Part shown: piece by piece, positions 48,699 through 59,927 of the stretch
Layout of the letters: each line of letters opens with the position of its first letter
How positions within the stretch are numbered: the stretch's first letter is position 1
Origin: Orobanche coerulescens
Lineage: Eukaryota > Streptophyta > Magnoliopsida > Lamiales > Orobanchaceae
Direction of reading: 5' to 3'
Assembly: GCA_033398695.1 (NCBI GenBank)
Contig: CM065815.1
Span: 139,731,001 to 139,795,000, forward strand
DNA: 64,000 bases
The notes under the pieces: model-generated
Databases searched by the model: none
Told to the model about the DNA's origin: nothing
What the model saw: the letters and a program-made list of their open reading frames with translations, nothing else
Program-made: the position numbers and the translations under genes

Positions 48699-48738
48699 GC
48701 ACCCCCCAAGCCTAAACCTTTGCTTGTCCCCAAGCAAA
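48699..48738 (-). promoter_or_regulatory. Second hairpin and polypurine-like tract in element B
   Basis: The minus strand repeats TTTGCTTG-GGGA-CAAGCAAA (48738-48719) followed by GGTTTAGGCTTGGGGGG, nearly the same as the 3' end of the element. It might serve as an internal polypurine tract or mark an old duplication. Confidence 0.6.
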
Positions 48739-49042
48739 AAAATTAAGTCAGGAAAAATACGAAAACGCAAATTAAAAAGAAAGAAAATAAAACTACCAGA
48801 TTTAAGAAGTGTGGTTTTTGATCGCGGGGCACCATGCTTTTGTGCTCGGGTCTCAATTTTCAATAGGCTAGGCTTCTTGCTCCCATAAATACCTCCTTTT
48901 TAGATTACCTACACACACCGCAGACAAAAATAAATAAAAGCAATAATAATAATAATAAAAGCGATAAAAAATTAAAAACTCCCTTGGGTTGCCTCCCAAG
49001 CAGCGCTTTTTTATAGTCTTTAGCTCGACTCTCCAGCTTCTA

Positions 49043-50941
49043 CTATCCTGGATTAAATGGAAATGTGTCACTTCCATCCACATAGCTCGTCATTTTTCGC
49101 TCGTTTTCCTTCATCAGGATATGGATAGTGGTTCCATGGATTTCCATTGTGAGCGTTTTTGTCACCATTTCAATTTTCATTATGACTGTCACCATGAAAT
49201 GTCTTCCTTGAAGAATAACTGACGTGATTTTTGTTGGTGATGTTTCTTCTATGTTTGGTATCACGAAATCCATCGGGGCTATCACCTCCCCCAAACCTAG
49301 TTGCGAGTATATTGGTTTTTGCGTAATACTCGCTCCTAATTTCGCGGTGGGAACTTATTTCTCCTTGAAAAGTACTTCCATGTCAAAGCTTTCTAGATGC
49401 TCCTTATTTATCACTTTACCGCTCTGAAGAGTAGTGATAGCTTGAGCTTGCTCGGGCTGACTTGATAGTTCTTGTATGCGTGCAACGGTAGCGATTTGCC
49501 CAATTTGAGTCTTTATTTTCTTCACCGAGGCTTCTAAAGATTCGAACCTTTTATTGCTTGCCATAATAAATGCCATAACACTCTCCTCGGGAGAGTTCCT
49601 TTGATGTGGATGTGGTTCACTTTGTGTTGTTTGTTGGACTTGATTTCCTCCGTTGTATTGAGCTTGGGCGCTCGTGTCGTATGGCATCGGGTTGTTGTTT
49701 CTCCATGAGAAATTTGGATGGTTTCTTAGCCCAGGATGATAAGTGTTCGGGAGAGGTGCATTTCTTGCGTTTCCGCCATTATTATTTCTCCTCTCCTCCC
49801 ACTTGGGCCTTCCTACGCTTTGTCCCATAGCCCAATTCACTTGCTCGGTTTATTCTTCTGGGAAAGTATACAGGCAAGAATTAGCATCATGTCCTGATCC
49901 CCCGCAAATTTTACAAACTCGTGAGCTTGAAGATTTATTTTGAGTCTTGAATCGTCTTAGCTCATTTGTTAACTCATCGATTTTAGATTGCATCTCTTCT
50001 TTCTCGCTTACTTGGTTCAAAACTCCCCTACTAACACGTACACTTATTTGCTGAGAATTAGCTCCCAATGTTTCAAATACGTCATGAGATTGTCTTACCG
50101 TCAATCCCCAAAAAGAACCACCGACTGCGTTATCCACTGCATCTTGGCAATATTGAATCAATCAATCATAGAAGAATTGATTAAGTAGTTGAAGTGGATA
50201 GTGATGGTGTGGGCATTGAATGAGGAGCATCTTGAATCGGTCCCATGCTTCGTGAAATGCCTCTCCATTTTGTTGCCCGAATGTTGAGATTTGGGCTCTT
50301 AACTGTGTAGTCTTCGAATGAGAAAAATACTTGGTGATGAATTTGTCGTAAACATCATCCCACATTCTTAACGAGCCTGGTGCTAAAGTCATCAACCATT
50401 GTTTCGCCCCATCCTTGAGTGTATACGGGAAGCACTTCATTCTTAGTTGATCCTCGCTCAATCCATTCAATGGAAGATTAGCAATCGCTACATAGAAGTC
50501 TCTTATGAATGACAATGGGTCCTCTCGTGCCAATTCGTGGAATGATGGCAATTGGTCGATGTGAAATCCGCTGATTTGGTAGTTCCTTGCTCCCGGTGCT
50601 AATTGGATGCACGAGATGGCGGTGTTAACCATGGGCTTTGCATAGTCTCGCATTAGATGCTCAACCGGAGGTTGTTGCGGCATATTGTAGTTTGCTCCCA
50701 TCCCATATTGAGGCCCTGGATAATAGTTCGCTCCATATTGTACTCCAACGGGTGGTTGTCTCGGATAAAAGTACCTCCCTTGTGGAGCTTCGGGTATCTC
50801 TTGATTGTGCCCAACATTCTCATATCTTGGAAGTCTCGGTTGACGAATGTTTTCTTCCTCGAGCATTTTTTGTGCTCTAATTCTTTGAACCTCATCTATG
50901 GGTAGAAGAATCGGGTTTCCTAACGATCTCCTACCAAGCAT
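49043..50941 (-). pseudogene. Element B gag, single frame with three stops
   Basis: From the ATG at 50941 one phase runs to 49043 (633 codons), interrupted only by stops at 50162, 49850 and 49355. The region PSFHELAREDPLSFIRDFY, LRMKCFPYTLKDGAKQWL and GEAFHEAWDRFKMLLIQCPHH is the Athila-type gag core. A knuckle CKICGGSGHDANSC (about 49911-49870) has CX2CX4HX4C spacing. It then has a Q/N-rich segment and a degenerate TTLQSGK (the ITLRSGK mark that precedes protease in Athila), after which pol is missing and an unrelated tail of about 100 residues ends the frame. Confidence 0.87.
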
Positions 50942-51059
50942 AAATAAGAGAAGTTAGAACAATTTTTTTTATAATTTATCGAAAATAATGAAAACGGAAA
51001 AATGATCAAGAAGAACAATTCAACTACTATTAAAACAAGATCAAAAATTAAACACCAAC

Positions 51060-51077
51060 TCCCCGGCAACGGCGCCA
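51060..51077 (-). promoter_or_regulatory. Element B primer-binding site (tRNA-Asp)
   Basis: The minus strand reads TGGCGCCGTTGCCGGGGA, an 18/18 match to the complement of the tRNA-Asp 3' end plus CCA, as encoded at 59928-59999 in this window. Confidence 0.95.
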
Positions 51078-51083
51078 AAAACT

Positions 51084-52684
51084 TGATGAACAAATTAAAT
51101 ACTCGCAAGTGTACGAATCGCTTTTGTAGGTAGCTACAAGTAACTCCGAGGTCGATCTCAGAAGGAGTTGGAAATGGTTTGAAGTTCGCTTAAGTTTGGC
51201 AAATAGTCGAATTGACAAAAGTAAAATAAAGTAAAATACACCAAAGATTCGATAAGTTAACAATCACAACGCGAAAAATTAAAATAAACGAAATGTTAAT
51301 AACACCAAATTAAAGGTTGGATAATTGAGAGATTACAATTATGAGAATGATATGGGAGTTTAGAATCACCGACACACACGTAATCAATTACTAGTCCCGA
51401 TACACAAAGAATTAAGGTTTGGAATTATCGATTTCTCACGATTAAAAGAAATCCGTTTGATGGCGGTAATCCTAAAAATCACGATTGTTCTTATCGAAAA
51501 TAAGAGACACTCCTGTGATGGGGACGAATCTCTACTAACAATCGACTAGCTAATACCTTTGATGAGGTAATTCGCTAAAAGATCATGGGAAAAGGTTAAG
51601 AACATTCACAATCACTTCTATCGGGTCGTTTGATGGCGAACACCGACAAAAACCCTCGATTTTATAATAATAACAACTATGAAATAGGTTTGATGATCTA
51701 AATCAAAAGTTCCTATACGAAGAACAAACAAGGAGGAACAATCCCAAACTTTACCCAGAAAATCAATAGGAACTAACAATCGATAACATGTGTGTGGCTC
51801 AATCTAAAAACCCATATGAAATGATTAGATACTCATGATTATTTCAACAGTAATAATGGAAATTGTAAAACAAAACATGGTAGAAACTTCCCTTGTAAAA
51901 GCCGATATTGAATTCCCGATGAAGGTTTGATGATCTTCCTTTAAGAACTCACAACAGAATGATACAAGGATTTTTTATTCACTCACAAATGTATTTTTCT
52001 TCAAGATAAGCATACAAAGAAGGTGATGAAAAATCTCTCTTTTCTCCCTATTTTGGTGTTTCTCTCCCTAATCTTGTGTTTTTCCACACAATATCTCTTA
52101 CAAAATCAGAATATCTCTTCTTAAGGTCTCCAACACCTTTTTATAAAGCCAAAAGACCAAGAAAATTGCTCCAAATCGTGTAAAAATGTCAAAGAAAATG
52201 TCATGCACCGAAAAGTGACACGGCCCGTGTCCAACTGCTCTAGAAAATGCAAAATTTCACTGTCCAATGGACCCGGCCGTGTCGAACTGCTCTAGAAATG
52301 AAAATCTGAGTGGATGCGTGACCCGGCTGTGGTCTAGAAGCCATATCTCCCTTAATAAACCTCGAAATTTAGCGTATAATATACCGTTGCGAACCTGATT
52401 TCACGAGGAATCCATACATATATAGAACACATCCTAATTCGTAGTAATGAATCTGGAAATTAGAAAATACGACCAATATTACTTCAATCTTTATCGTTTT
52501 AGGCCCCGTTCTTTGCTCTTGAAACTCCAATAGTGGCCATTAAAATGCATATTTCACCACAATCTTCGTCCAGATACCTACAAAATAAAAACACAACATA
52601 CCACGCGTAAAAAGAGCAAAAACACTTACAAACGAAAACGCGACTCGATAGAATGGAATGAGACGATCAAAAATCGACTCATCA
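51084..52684 (-). repeat. 5' LTR of element B (1,601 bp)
   Basis: It aligns with 44451-46063 over its length. The minus-strand TATA box TTTATAAAAAGG is at 52147-52136, so transcription of the element would start just left of it. Confidence 0.93.
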
Positions 52685-52689
52685 ACTTC

Positions 52690-53102
52690 GGAGTAGGAGT
52701 TCATTAGGAATTAAGGAAAGATAAAGTGCTGCATTAATTCATAAATTAAATTAGAACTGGATATAACGGAACTAAGAAGTGGATATCAATCACAATTATT
52801 TTCCTTATTAATTTTTACTTCCTCCTTTTATTTACCTACTTGTTATTTTATTTAATCTTGTTTACTTTAAATCAACCAAACCCCCCTCTTTATTATATCA
52901 ATATTATTATTTTTTAGTAATATTATTTATTTAGTATTACTATTTTTGTTTTCAAAAAAAATAATATTCAACTCACTAAGTACAAGTAATTCATCCATTC
53001 CATGTGGGTTCGACCCTTACTTACCAATACTACTATTTAGTATAAGTGAGTCAAGGACTTTTTATGAGTATCTAATTTTGACGCGTCTCGACAGTGCGGT
53101 CA
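52690..53102 (+). repeat. Element C 5' LTR, third piece
   Basis: It matches 58256-58674 and ends GTGCGGTCA, a few bases before the PBS. Confidence 0.9.
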
Positions 53103-53108
53103 AAATTT

Positions 53109-53126
53109 TGGCGTCGTTGCCGGGGA
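53109..53126 (+). promoter_or_regulatory. Element C primer-binding site (tRNA-Asp)
   Basis: TGGCGTCGTTGCCGGGGA differs from the tRNA-Asp complement at one position, and that T would still form a wobble pair with G of the tRNA. Confidence 0.92.
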
Positions 53127-53467
53127 AGAGTGTGAAATTAATTTTATTTTCTGAGTTGAATTTTTATTTATTTTTATTTTTTTTCTGAGCAGCAGTTTAT
53201 TTTTAATTTTTCTTAGAAAGCAGTTTCTTAATAGCAGTTTTTTATTATTATTTCGAGCAGTTTTTCGACACTGGGTCACCCAGTGCCAGTTCTCAAAATT
53301 CATAAAAATTGGCAGTTGTGCACGAATCCGCTCTGTTTAAGTTTTGCATGATTACAAGATCACGTGGAGATTGAAACTTATAGTATTCTCCAGAAATTAT
53401 CGAACGAGATTGAGTTTTCAGGCGAAGAACAAAAGAGAGCAGACAGACAAGGGCCCTTATCTCGAAC

Positions 53468-54298
53468 ATGGCCACCAATTCACAGCATTTTGGTTATCGT
53501 GACAATCCCGTGAAAATGGTGAAGGAGGTACATGACTCGCTTATTGAGGACAAGTAGACCGAATTAACCTCCTTTGTCAGAAAACTTGTTGTAGGAAATT
53601 CGCAGGTCAATCCGTGTCGAATTTGCCAAACCACGGAGCACACCACCGAGCACTGCAAGGTACTATTGGATCAGATCGAGGCACATGCCAATGGATTCTA
53701 TACTGAAAATTTTTACGGAAGGAAATATGATCCATACTCCAAGACATAAAATCCAAGATGGAGAGATCATCCCAATTTTAAGTGGAAATCGCAGCAAGAG
53801 GAGACTCAGCGGAATAAAAGCCAATTTTACAAGCAGTCGTCGGAAGATTCGCGTCCCTCACTCGAAGAGATGATGAAGACCCTTACGTCGAACACGATGC
53901 AGTTGCAGCAGAACATGAGTCGATTTCAGCACGACACTCAGTCGAGCATTAAAAATATTGAAAATCAAATTAGTCAATTTGCTACCTTAGTGAGTCGATT
54001 AGAGAGCCAGAACAGTGGGAAACTACCCTCCCAATCAGAGGTAAATCCTAGGAACGTGAGTGCCATCACCTTGAGAAGTGGTAAACAGCTGGAGAACCCC
54101 CAGAAACCCAAGAAAAATCTAAACGATGAACGAGAGAAACGGAAATCTACCATCCAAACCGACACTGGATCACCCAGTGTCATACAGTCAGATTTTTATG
54201 TAATTTCCTCTGTTTCTAATCTCGATGATTTGGATCAAATAGTTCTCCCTTCAATGACGAAAGAGGAGATACAAGAAGATAAGAAAATCAAGATTTAG
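53468..54298 (+). pseudogene. Element C short gag with intact knuckle, core missing
   Basis: ATG at 53468 starts MATNSQHFGYRDNPVK. After about 50 residues the frame reaches CRICQTTEHTTEHC, a complete CX2CX4HX4C knuckle, then the Athila-type linker with PSLEEMMKTL, a coiled-coil part (SSIKNIENQISQFATLVSRL) and AITLRSGKQ, the mark before protease. The usual central gag core of about 200 residues is absent, so this is an internally deleted gag. Stops interrupt at about 53555 and 53747, in phase. A pol-like remnant in another phase (VEIHIPFSHAIKKI, VEEVLLIDEI) runs to about 54463. Confidence 0.8.
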
Positions 54299-54463
54299 AT
54301 GTGTCTCATAAAGTGGAAATCCATATACCATTCAGTCATGCAATTAAGAAAATTTTGAGGGACGAGGTTGAAGAAGTACTCTTGATTGATGAGATCAATA
54401 ATACATATGTGCTCTATGAGATCATACCAAGACTAAACTATTCTCTATTACATGGAGTATGAG

Positions 54464-54904
54464 TGTAATTAGAATTCTTTGCACTAATGGGTTGAAGTGG
54501 TGTAAAAGAACAAAAACAATAGTGTATGTACTTGCTTTAAGACCTATACCAAAACCTCCTTGGTGAATTCGTTAAAAATGGAAGTTCTAGTCGAGCCAAC
54601 GACATAAAATAAAGGTGCTAGCTGGGAGGCAACCCAGTGTTTATTTATTTTTATTTTTATTTTTTTAGTTGTAGAACCAAATCAAATATTCAGTTCTTTA
54701 TTTTTTGTTTTTCGTAGGTACCAGAGGGTCTTGGATATGGTTGGTCAACAACAATGGACTTTGAATCAAGTTTGAGAAGGTCGATTATTGTGTAGAGAAA
54801 ATAACACTGGGAGGCCCAGTGCTGAGAATCTGTCCCAGTGTGAGAATTAACAAGAAAGCCTACTTTCTCTCCAAGACTAACACACTGCATTTTCCCGGTG
54901 AACT
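54464..54904 (+). other. Non-coding part of C with hairpins
   Basis: No gene is supported. It contains CTGGGAGGCAACCCAG (54622-54637), an Athila 3'-region mark, and hairpin CACTGGG-AGG-CCCAGTG (54805-54821) with another CCCAGTG arm at 54833-54840. Confidence 0.6.
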
Positions 54905-56040
54905 TTTTTCCTTTTCCGTACTTGATTTGCGCCTAAACCACTTAGAGCCCCTAGGACGAAAGAAGAATAGTGAAGTGATGCGTTGGTAAGAGACTCTCTA
55001 ACTTGGAATCCGGATCCCGCTTCGGCTGCCCCTTCATTCAATCTTTCGTTTCCGCGTATCCGAGACGGAGGCAAGCCCTTTCAATGACTTGGAACTCTAC
55101 CTTCGGCGAACCAATCAAGATTTCCAGAAGATTGACCGGAGTGACAAGATTTATGATCCGATTCTGATCGCTTTGGAATCTATTATTTTCTCCTGAACGG
55201 ATCGGTAAACCTCATACCAGACAGACCTGGCTCTTCAAGAGCTTGCGAAGACTCATGGGACAAAGTCAGAAACGTGAACCATAAGGAAGTAGCTTGCTAG
55301 CGCTATGCCTATTCCTATCTCGTACTCCTGGCAGAAGGAATGCTCTGCACATTTTTCTTACATTATCGCAGCACTCGAAACTTCGGTCTTGAAGTGCCTC
55401 CAACTAAAGTCTCAAATAAAGCAGCAACTCTTCTTATTTGCAGAAGTCTCAATGATTGGAGCTACGACACCGGCCTTTGATAGATCATGATGTGTGGGGG
55501 ATACTTGGTTGTTCTGGCCTTGACATTGAAAGCGGAATTCCATCCAGCCGGCCCAAAAATTGTGTATAGAATATCGCTTCATCCAAAAAGCAGAAAAGTG
55601 AAGAAGTGACGTCCAAACCTTCGGATAGACTCAAGCCTACGAGCCATATGGATCTAGGGCGGCTATAAAGCTAGTGCGTGAAACCTACAATTCCCTTCTA
55701 AGGGTGAGGAAACGAAACCACGTAGGAGCGAGGGGCTCCGCGAAAGCCCGAAAAAGATAGTCCGGTAGGACCGATGCTATTTACCGTGAAATCGGGCTTC
55801 CTTCCTTTCAGGGAAGCCTTCGGTCTTGTTTTTCCTGTTGTTAGGAGTTACTTTGTTATTGCATCTCTTCCTTATGAAGAGAGTGAATCCCTTGATCTTT
55901 CCATAGTAGACCCCGGGGATAGGAAAGACGTTCGGTATGGGAGACCCATTGAGCTAGCGGAATGCTATAGAATCATCCGTTGCAGTTCTGTTGATGGTGT
56001 CTTGATTGGTAAAGCCCTTTTTTATTTTTTATATTCTTCG
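54905..56040. other. Probable organelle-derived (mitochondrial-like) DNA inside element C
   Basis: Composition changes from AT-rich retroelement DNA to about even GC with the texture of plant mitochondrial non-coding or intron sequence. For instance, 55640-55740 reads like a plant mitochondrial group II intron or its flank (GAGCCATATGGATC, GTGCGTGAAACCTAC). Open frames at 55305-55487 and 55774-56049 have no start or context that I trust. I judged the mitochondrial origin by eye; an old host or chloroplast fragment is possible. Confidence 0.5.
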
Positions 56041-57182
56041 TGTTGTCGCTAAATCGTTTTCCCACCACTTTGATTTAATTTGTAATAATTGTCCTTTAGT
56101 TAATTGCGAATAGTTGGTGTAAAGCATAATAGTATTTAGTATCATTTGATCATTTTGAATATTGGTTGGAATTAACTCAATGTGTGGTTCATAGTTTCTC
56201 CTTTCAGTGAAAATTGATTGGTTTTGTGTTAGCTTTTAATGGAATATTTCTGTGATTTATAAATATGAGAATTGCAACACTATTAGAAAAACTAGGAAGG
56301 AAGATTATTATTAAGATTTCACTTGTGATTTGTACTAGGTCATATACCCTCTTCTTAAAATTTCGTTGGTTGTTGAATTTTTTGGGGCTACCGCATGCAA
56401 GGAGGTTAGTTGAAAAAAAAAGAGGTGTTGAGCAGCAACAGCTGCCTAATTTTGGGGGTCCTAGAATATTTTGAAACGAAAAATAAAGAACTAATCCATT
56501 GTTGGTGCGTAGCTGCCGTCTCACACGAAAAAAAAAAGTATTGGTGAAAAGAGCTACGCGTTAGCAAATAACAGTGTGAAAGCTATCACCTAAAAAAAGA
56601 GGAAAATGTGTTGGTGAAAAGAGCTACAGGTTAGCAAATAACGGTGTGAAAGCTATCACCTACGAAATATGATGAAGCTTGTGGATGATGCGTTCGCGTA
56701 AGTTCCTATCAATAAACAGTCAATTGAAATAATAAGTTTGGGGAGATAACTAAAGTCCTTATCATAAGCTGTGACTTTTTTAACCATTCTTCTCTTCTTG
56801 GAACTGTTTAATAGAATTACATTTTATGTGTGACAATTCTATGTAATTTTCATTAATTGCTAATGCAAAGTGTGTTTTTAATTACGTAGAAAATGCGATT
56901 ATTACACCACTGTTTGAGTTAACGAAGGCTGAGGTTTCAAGACTTGCATATCATATGTCTACTCGTGTTACCTCTTCGATCCAACTCATTCTAAGTTGCT
57001 TGAGGACAAGCAATATTTTCATTTTAGGGAGAGAAACTTTTATTTTAAGCGATTACTTGAAAGAAATCTAGGTCGGTGAATGGAATTTAAAGTTTTATTG
57101 AGCTTCTTCTAGGGCGATTTTTTTTCAAATCTTTCGATATTTTTATGCTTGTGGACAAGCATTGGTTTAAGTTTGGGATATT
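56041..57182 (+). other. 3' non-coding region of element C with two hairpins and polypurine tract
   Basis: No gene is supported. A 70-bp direct repeat lies at 56541-56664. Hairpins TTGCTTG-AGGA-CAAGCAA (56996-57013) and ATGCTTG-TGGA-CAAGCAT (57145-57162) precede the purine-rich AAGTTTGGGATATT next to the 3' LTR. Confidence 0.7.
56541..56664. repeat. 70-bp tandem duplication in C
   Basis: TTGGTGAAAAGAGCTAC starts at 56541 and 56611; each is followed by GTTAGCAAATAAC and GTGTGAAAGCTATCACCTA with few differences. Confidence 0.9.
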
Positions 57183-58674
57183 TGATAGGTAGAAAATATT
57201 GAGTAATTCCATGTGTTAATTGCATAATTTTATATAATTTATTTTAGCACATTATATTATTTTTCTCCCTTTTTTAATTATGGAAGCAATTTACTTCACG
57301 AAGTGGTTTTTATTGCTTATTTCAGATATTTAGAGTAGTTTTGGAGTTAGAAGAGTTATTTGGGCCATCAGACGGGCACCTCATTGGAACTTGGGCCTTA
57401 AATCTTGCTGCAGCCGCTAACACTGTGTTACCCAGTGTCAAACCCGACACCCAGTGCAGTTTCGGGATTCATTTACTTGGGGCCTAAGAAAAGAAATAAA
57501 CACAACCCTAATGACCTATACCAAGGATGAGGGCTGCTCACACCTATATAAGGAGGCCAAAGAAGCTAAGAAGACATTTATCATCACATCATCATCACAT
57601 CTATCATCACATCCATCATCACAACCATAATCACATCTTACGCATATCTCTCTATATTAAATTTTCCTACATCTAAATCTCCCATCATCAAGCCAACACA
57701 AGCGAAAAGGGGCAGCACCACGGCGGACGGGGGAGCATCATCGCAACCGGGCAGAGAAGAAAACTAGATCTACTTCATCGGTTTTATTTCTCTTATTATT
57801 TATAAATAATTCTATGTCTTTTCTAGCCACCATGTCCGGCTAAATTCTTTATTCCAGTTCTTAGGGATGTTTGAACCCGTATCTATATTATTTATATTTT
57901 AATCTCGTAGCATATTCTTGACTTATTTCCCGTGAATTATCTTTGTGTTATTGAGCAGATTTATTTATGCTATAATTCACTTTGATTAGTTTGGCCAACT
58001 TAATTGAGGTTTTTATATCTATTGCTAGATCTAGAGTTATAATGGAAAACACAAAATCAGGATTCCTTGGGTTGAGCTTGTGAACTCAATATCTGGTTTA
58101 TTTCCATCGTTTTGGTTCCTAATGCATCTAACGAACAAGATTTGAAGAGATTGTTTTGAATTCTTCGTCTAGATAGGTTTAATTGAAGAGAAGAGCTTGT
58201 TTTGATTAAATAATCTTAAGAAACGATTGGAGTTAACAGAGCTTGTTGTTGAATTTGGAGTAGGAGTTCATTAGGAATTTATAAGGAAAGATAAAGTGTT
58301 GCATAAATTCATAAATTAAATTAGAACGGGGGATAACGGAACTAAGAACTTCATATCAATCACAATCATTTTCCTTATTAATTTTTACTTCCTCCTTTTA
58401 TTTACCTACTTGTTATTTTATTTTGATCTTAGTTACTTTAAATCAACCAGACCTCCCCTCTTTATTATACCTAATATTATTATTTTTAGTACTATTATTT
58501 ATTTAGTATTACTATTTTTGTTTTCAAAAAAAATAATATTCAACTCACTAAGTACAATTAATTCATTTGTTCCCTGTAGATTCGACCCTTACCTACCAAT
58601 ACTACTATTTAGTATAAGTGAGTCAAGGACTTTTTATACGTATTTAATTTTGACGCATCTCGATAGCGCGGTCA
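57183..58674 (+). repeat. 3' LTR of element C (1,492 bp, uninterrupted)
   Basis: It gives the empty-site sequence for both the D and B insertions. It starts TGATAGGTAG and ends AGCGCGGTCA. Confidence 0.9.
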
Positions 58675-58811
58675 ATCTTTATCAGAAATCAATCAAGGGA
58701 AAAGATGAGATCGAAACTTATGTCCTTGATTATAATGGTTCACTTGATATTGTTAGGAATATGCTCTCGAATCTTACTCAGAGGATGAGAGCTGAGAGCA
58801 TTGTATTGTAA
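58675..58811 (+). pseudogene. Copia-type gag I, C-terminal part
   Basis: Directly after C the frame reads LYQKSIKGKDEIETYV, the segment that normally follows the CCHC knuckle in this gag family, then ends at a TAA near 58809. With 31832-32424 and 34799-35011 it makes one gag gene split by 23.7 kb (C) and 2.4 kb (J). Confidence 0.75.
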
Positions 58812-59927
58812 TTATGAATATTAAATTAAATAAGGTATTTATTATTTTCTATATTATTGTATATCACTGACATTGTGATTTGGTATATAGACTAATAGTT
58901 CTTGCATTTGAGAGCAAATAATCCACTCTTTATGGAGATAAGGAGATAGGCACTGAAAGTGTCTAGGGCACGAATGCTTCACCGGTTCGAAAGTCGATAA
59001 ATTTAACTAGGCATTAAGTTTAGACAAGGCTTGTATAACGTGTACTTTGACATTTAAAGTGCATGTCTTCACTTAGGATAAGTGGGAGCATACGTTATAA
59101 GTATGCTAATGGGATTAGTATACTCAAACTCAACTCACCTCGATTTGGTCACATGGATTTCACTCACGGATTGTCAATGACTGAATCTAAAGATTGTGAT
59201 AGGTATACGTGAACCTTTGACTTGAGATTTTCGTAGGAGATGTGCTTGTGACATTAAGTTAGTCATTAGAGTAGTTCGATCCAATCACCGACTCGTGAAC
59301 CTGCAGACCCGTACATTTCATATATACGGGTGGTGTCCGGGTCCTGGTCGGCCGACCCGAGGATACATAAATACAAAAAATACGAACAACAACATATTGC
59401 AGCATATATTCCTTCTAGTTTCGTGCCCAGTTTCCAGCACTTAAACGTTCGCCGGAGTTCTGAGTTTTGGAGAGCACCTAACTCAGAAACATACGGCCAG
59501 ATTCTGGGGACATCTCACCGAGCCATCTGCTTTTATACGGGTGCAAAATTATCTTACGGAAAGAGTTCTGCTCGCCTCTGCTTATTTGAATTTCACTCCA
59601 TCTTTAATTTACTAAAATTATAGTAGTTTGCCTTTGTTTATAATTTTATTGTAATTACATTGTTGAAAATTCACAGAATCAACACTTTGCACGTGAACTT
59701 TGGTATGTATATTGACTTGACTCTTGAGTGTGTTTTGATGCCAAATTAGAATCGAGTTATTATCCCCTTAAAAGACTTTATTAAGGTGAAAGTAACCGAG
59801 ACTTTTTGTTTCGGAAATTAGTTCATTCTTCTAAATACAATAATGAATAAATAAAACAGCAAAATACTCAATGAAAACTGAAGTGTGACATAATTTATAC
59901 AACAAACGTGTTTCATCCCGCCATCAG
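58812..59927. other. No gene recognised
   Basis: This AT-rich stretch contains short frames only (for example 59330-59620) without family features. It may be the non-coding 3' part of the gag I element. Confidence 0.4.

Larger units (their letters stand above)
44451..52684 (-). mobile_element. Element B: gag-only Athila-like element (TR-GAG type)
   Basis: It is complete, on the minus strand, flanked by ACTTC (44446-44450 and 52685-52689). LTRs are 44451-46063 and 51084-52684. PBS, one long gag frame and a polypurine tract are present, but no protease, RT, RNase H or integrase. A solo LTR (K) is inserted at 47621. By eye the LTRs differ by about 5% over their first 115 bases, so it is fairly young. 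It depends on enzymes of another element. Confidence 0.92.
35012..58674 (+). mobile_element. Element C: gag-only Athila-like gypsy element, carrying nested D and B
   Basis: The 5' LTR lies in three pieces (35012-35751, 44074-44450, 52690-53102) because D and B are inserted in it. PBS 53109-53126, a small gag 53468-54298, organelle-like DNA, polypurine region and 3' LTR 57183-58674 follow. Its own sequence is about 7.1 kb. No pol domain is present. I see no target duplication: the interrupted gag I lacks about 20 bp across the insertion, which suggests a small deletion at the target. Confidence 0.85.

Noticed and set aside
55640..55760. Possible rRNA or structural RNA fragment
   Set aside because: The GC-rich text recalls a group II intron or mitochondrial flank more than rRNA, and I could match no rRNA core.
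55305..56052. Two frames in the organelle-like block as genes
   Set aside because: No recognisable domain, start context or conserved neighbour; the block looks like non-coding organelle sequence.
59330..59623. 97-residue frame as a host gene
   Set aside because: No domain, no introns or promoter seen, and the composition equals that of flanking repeat debris.
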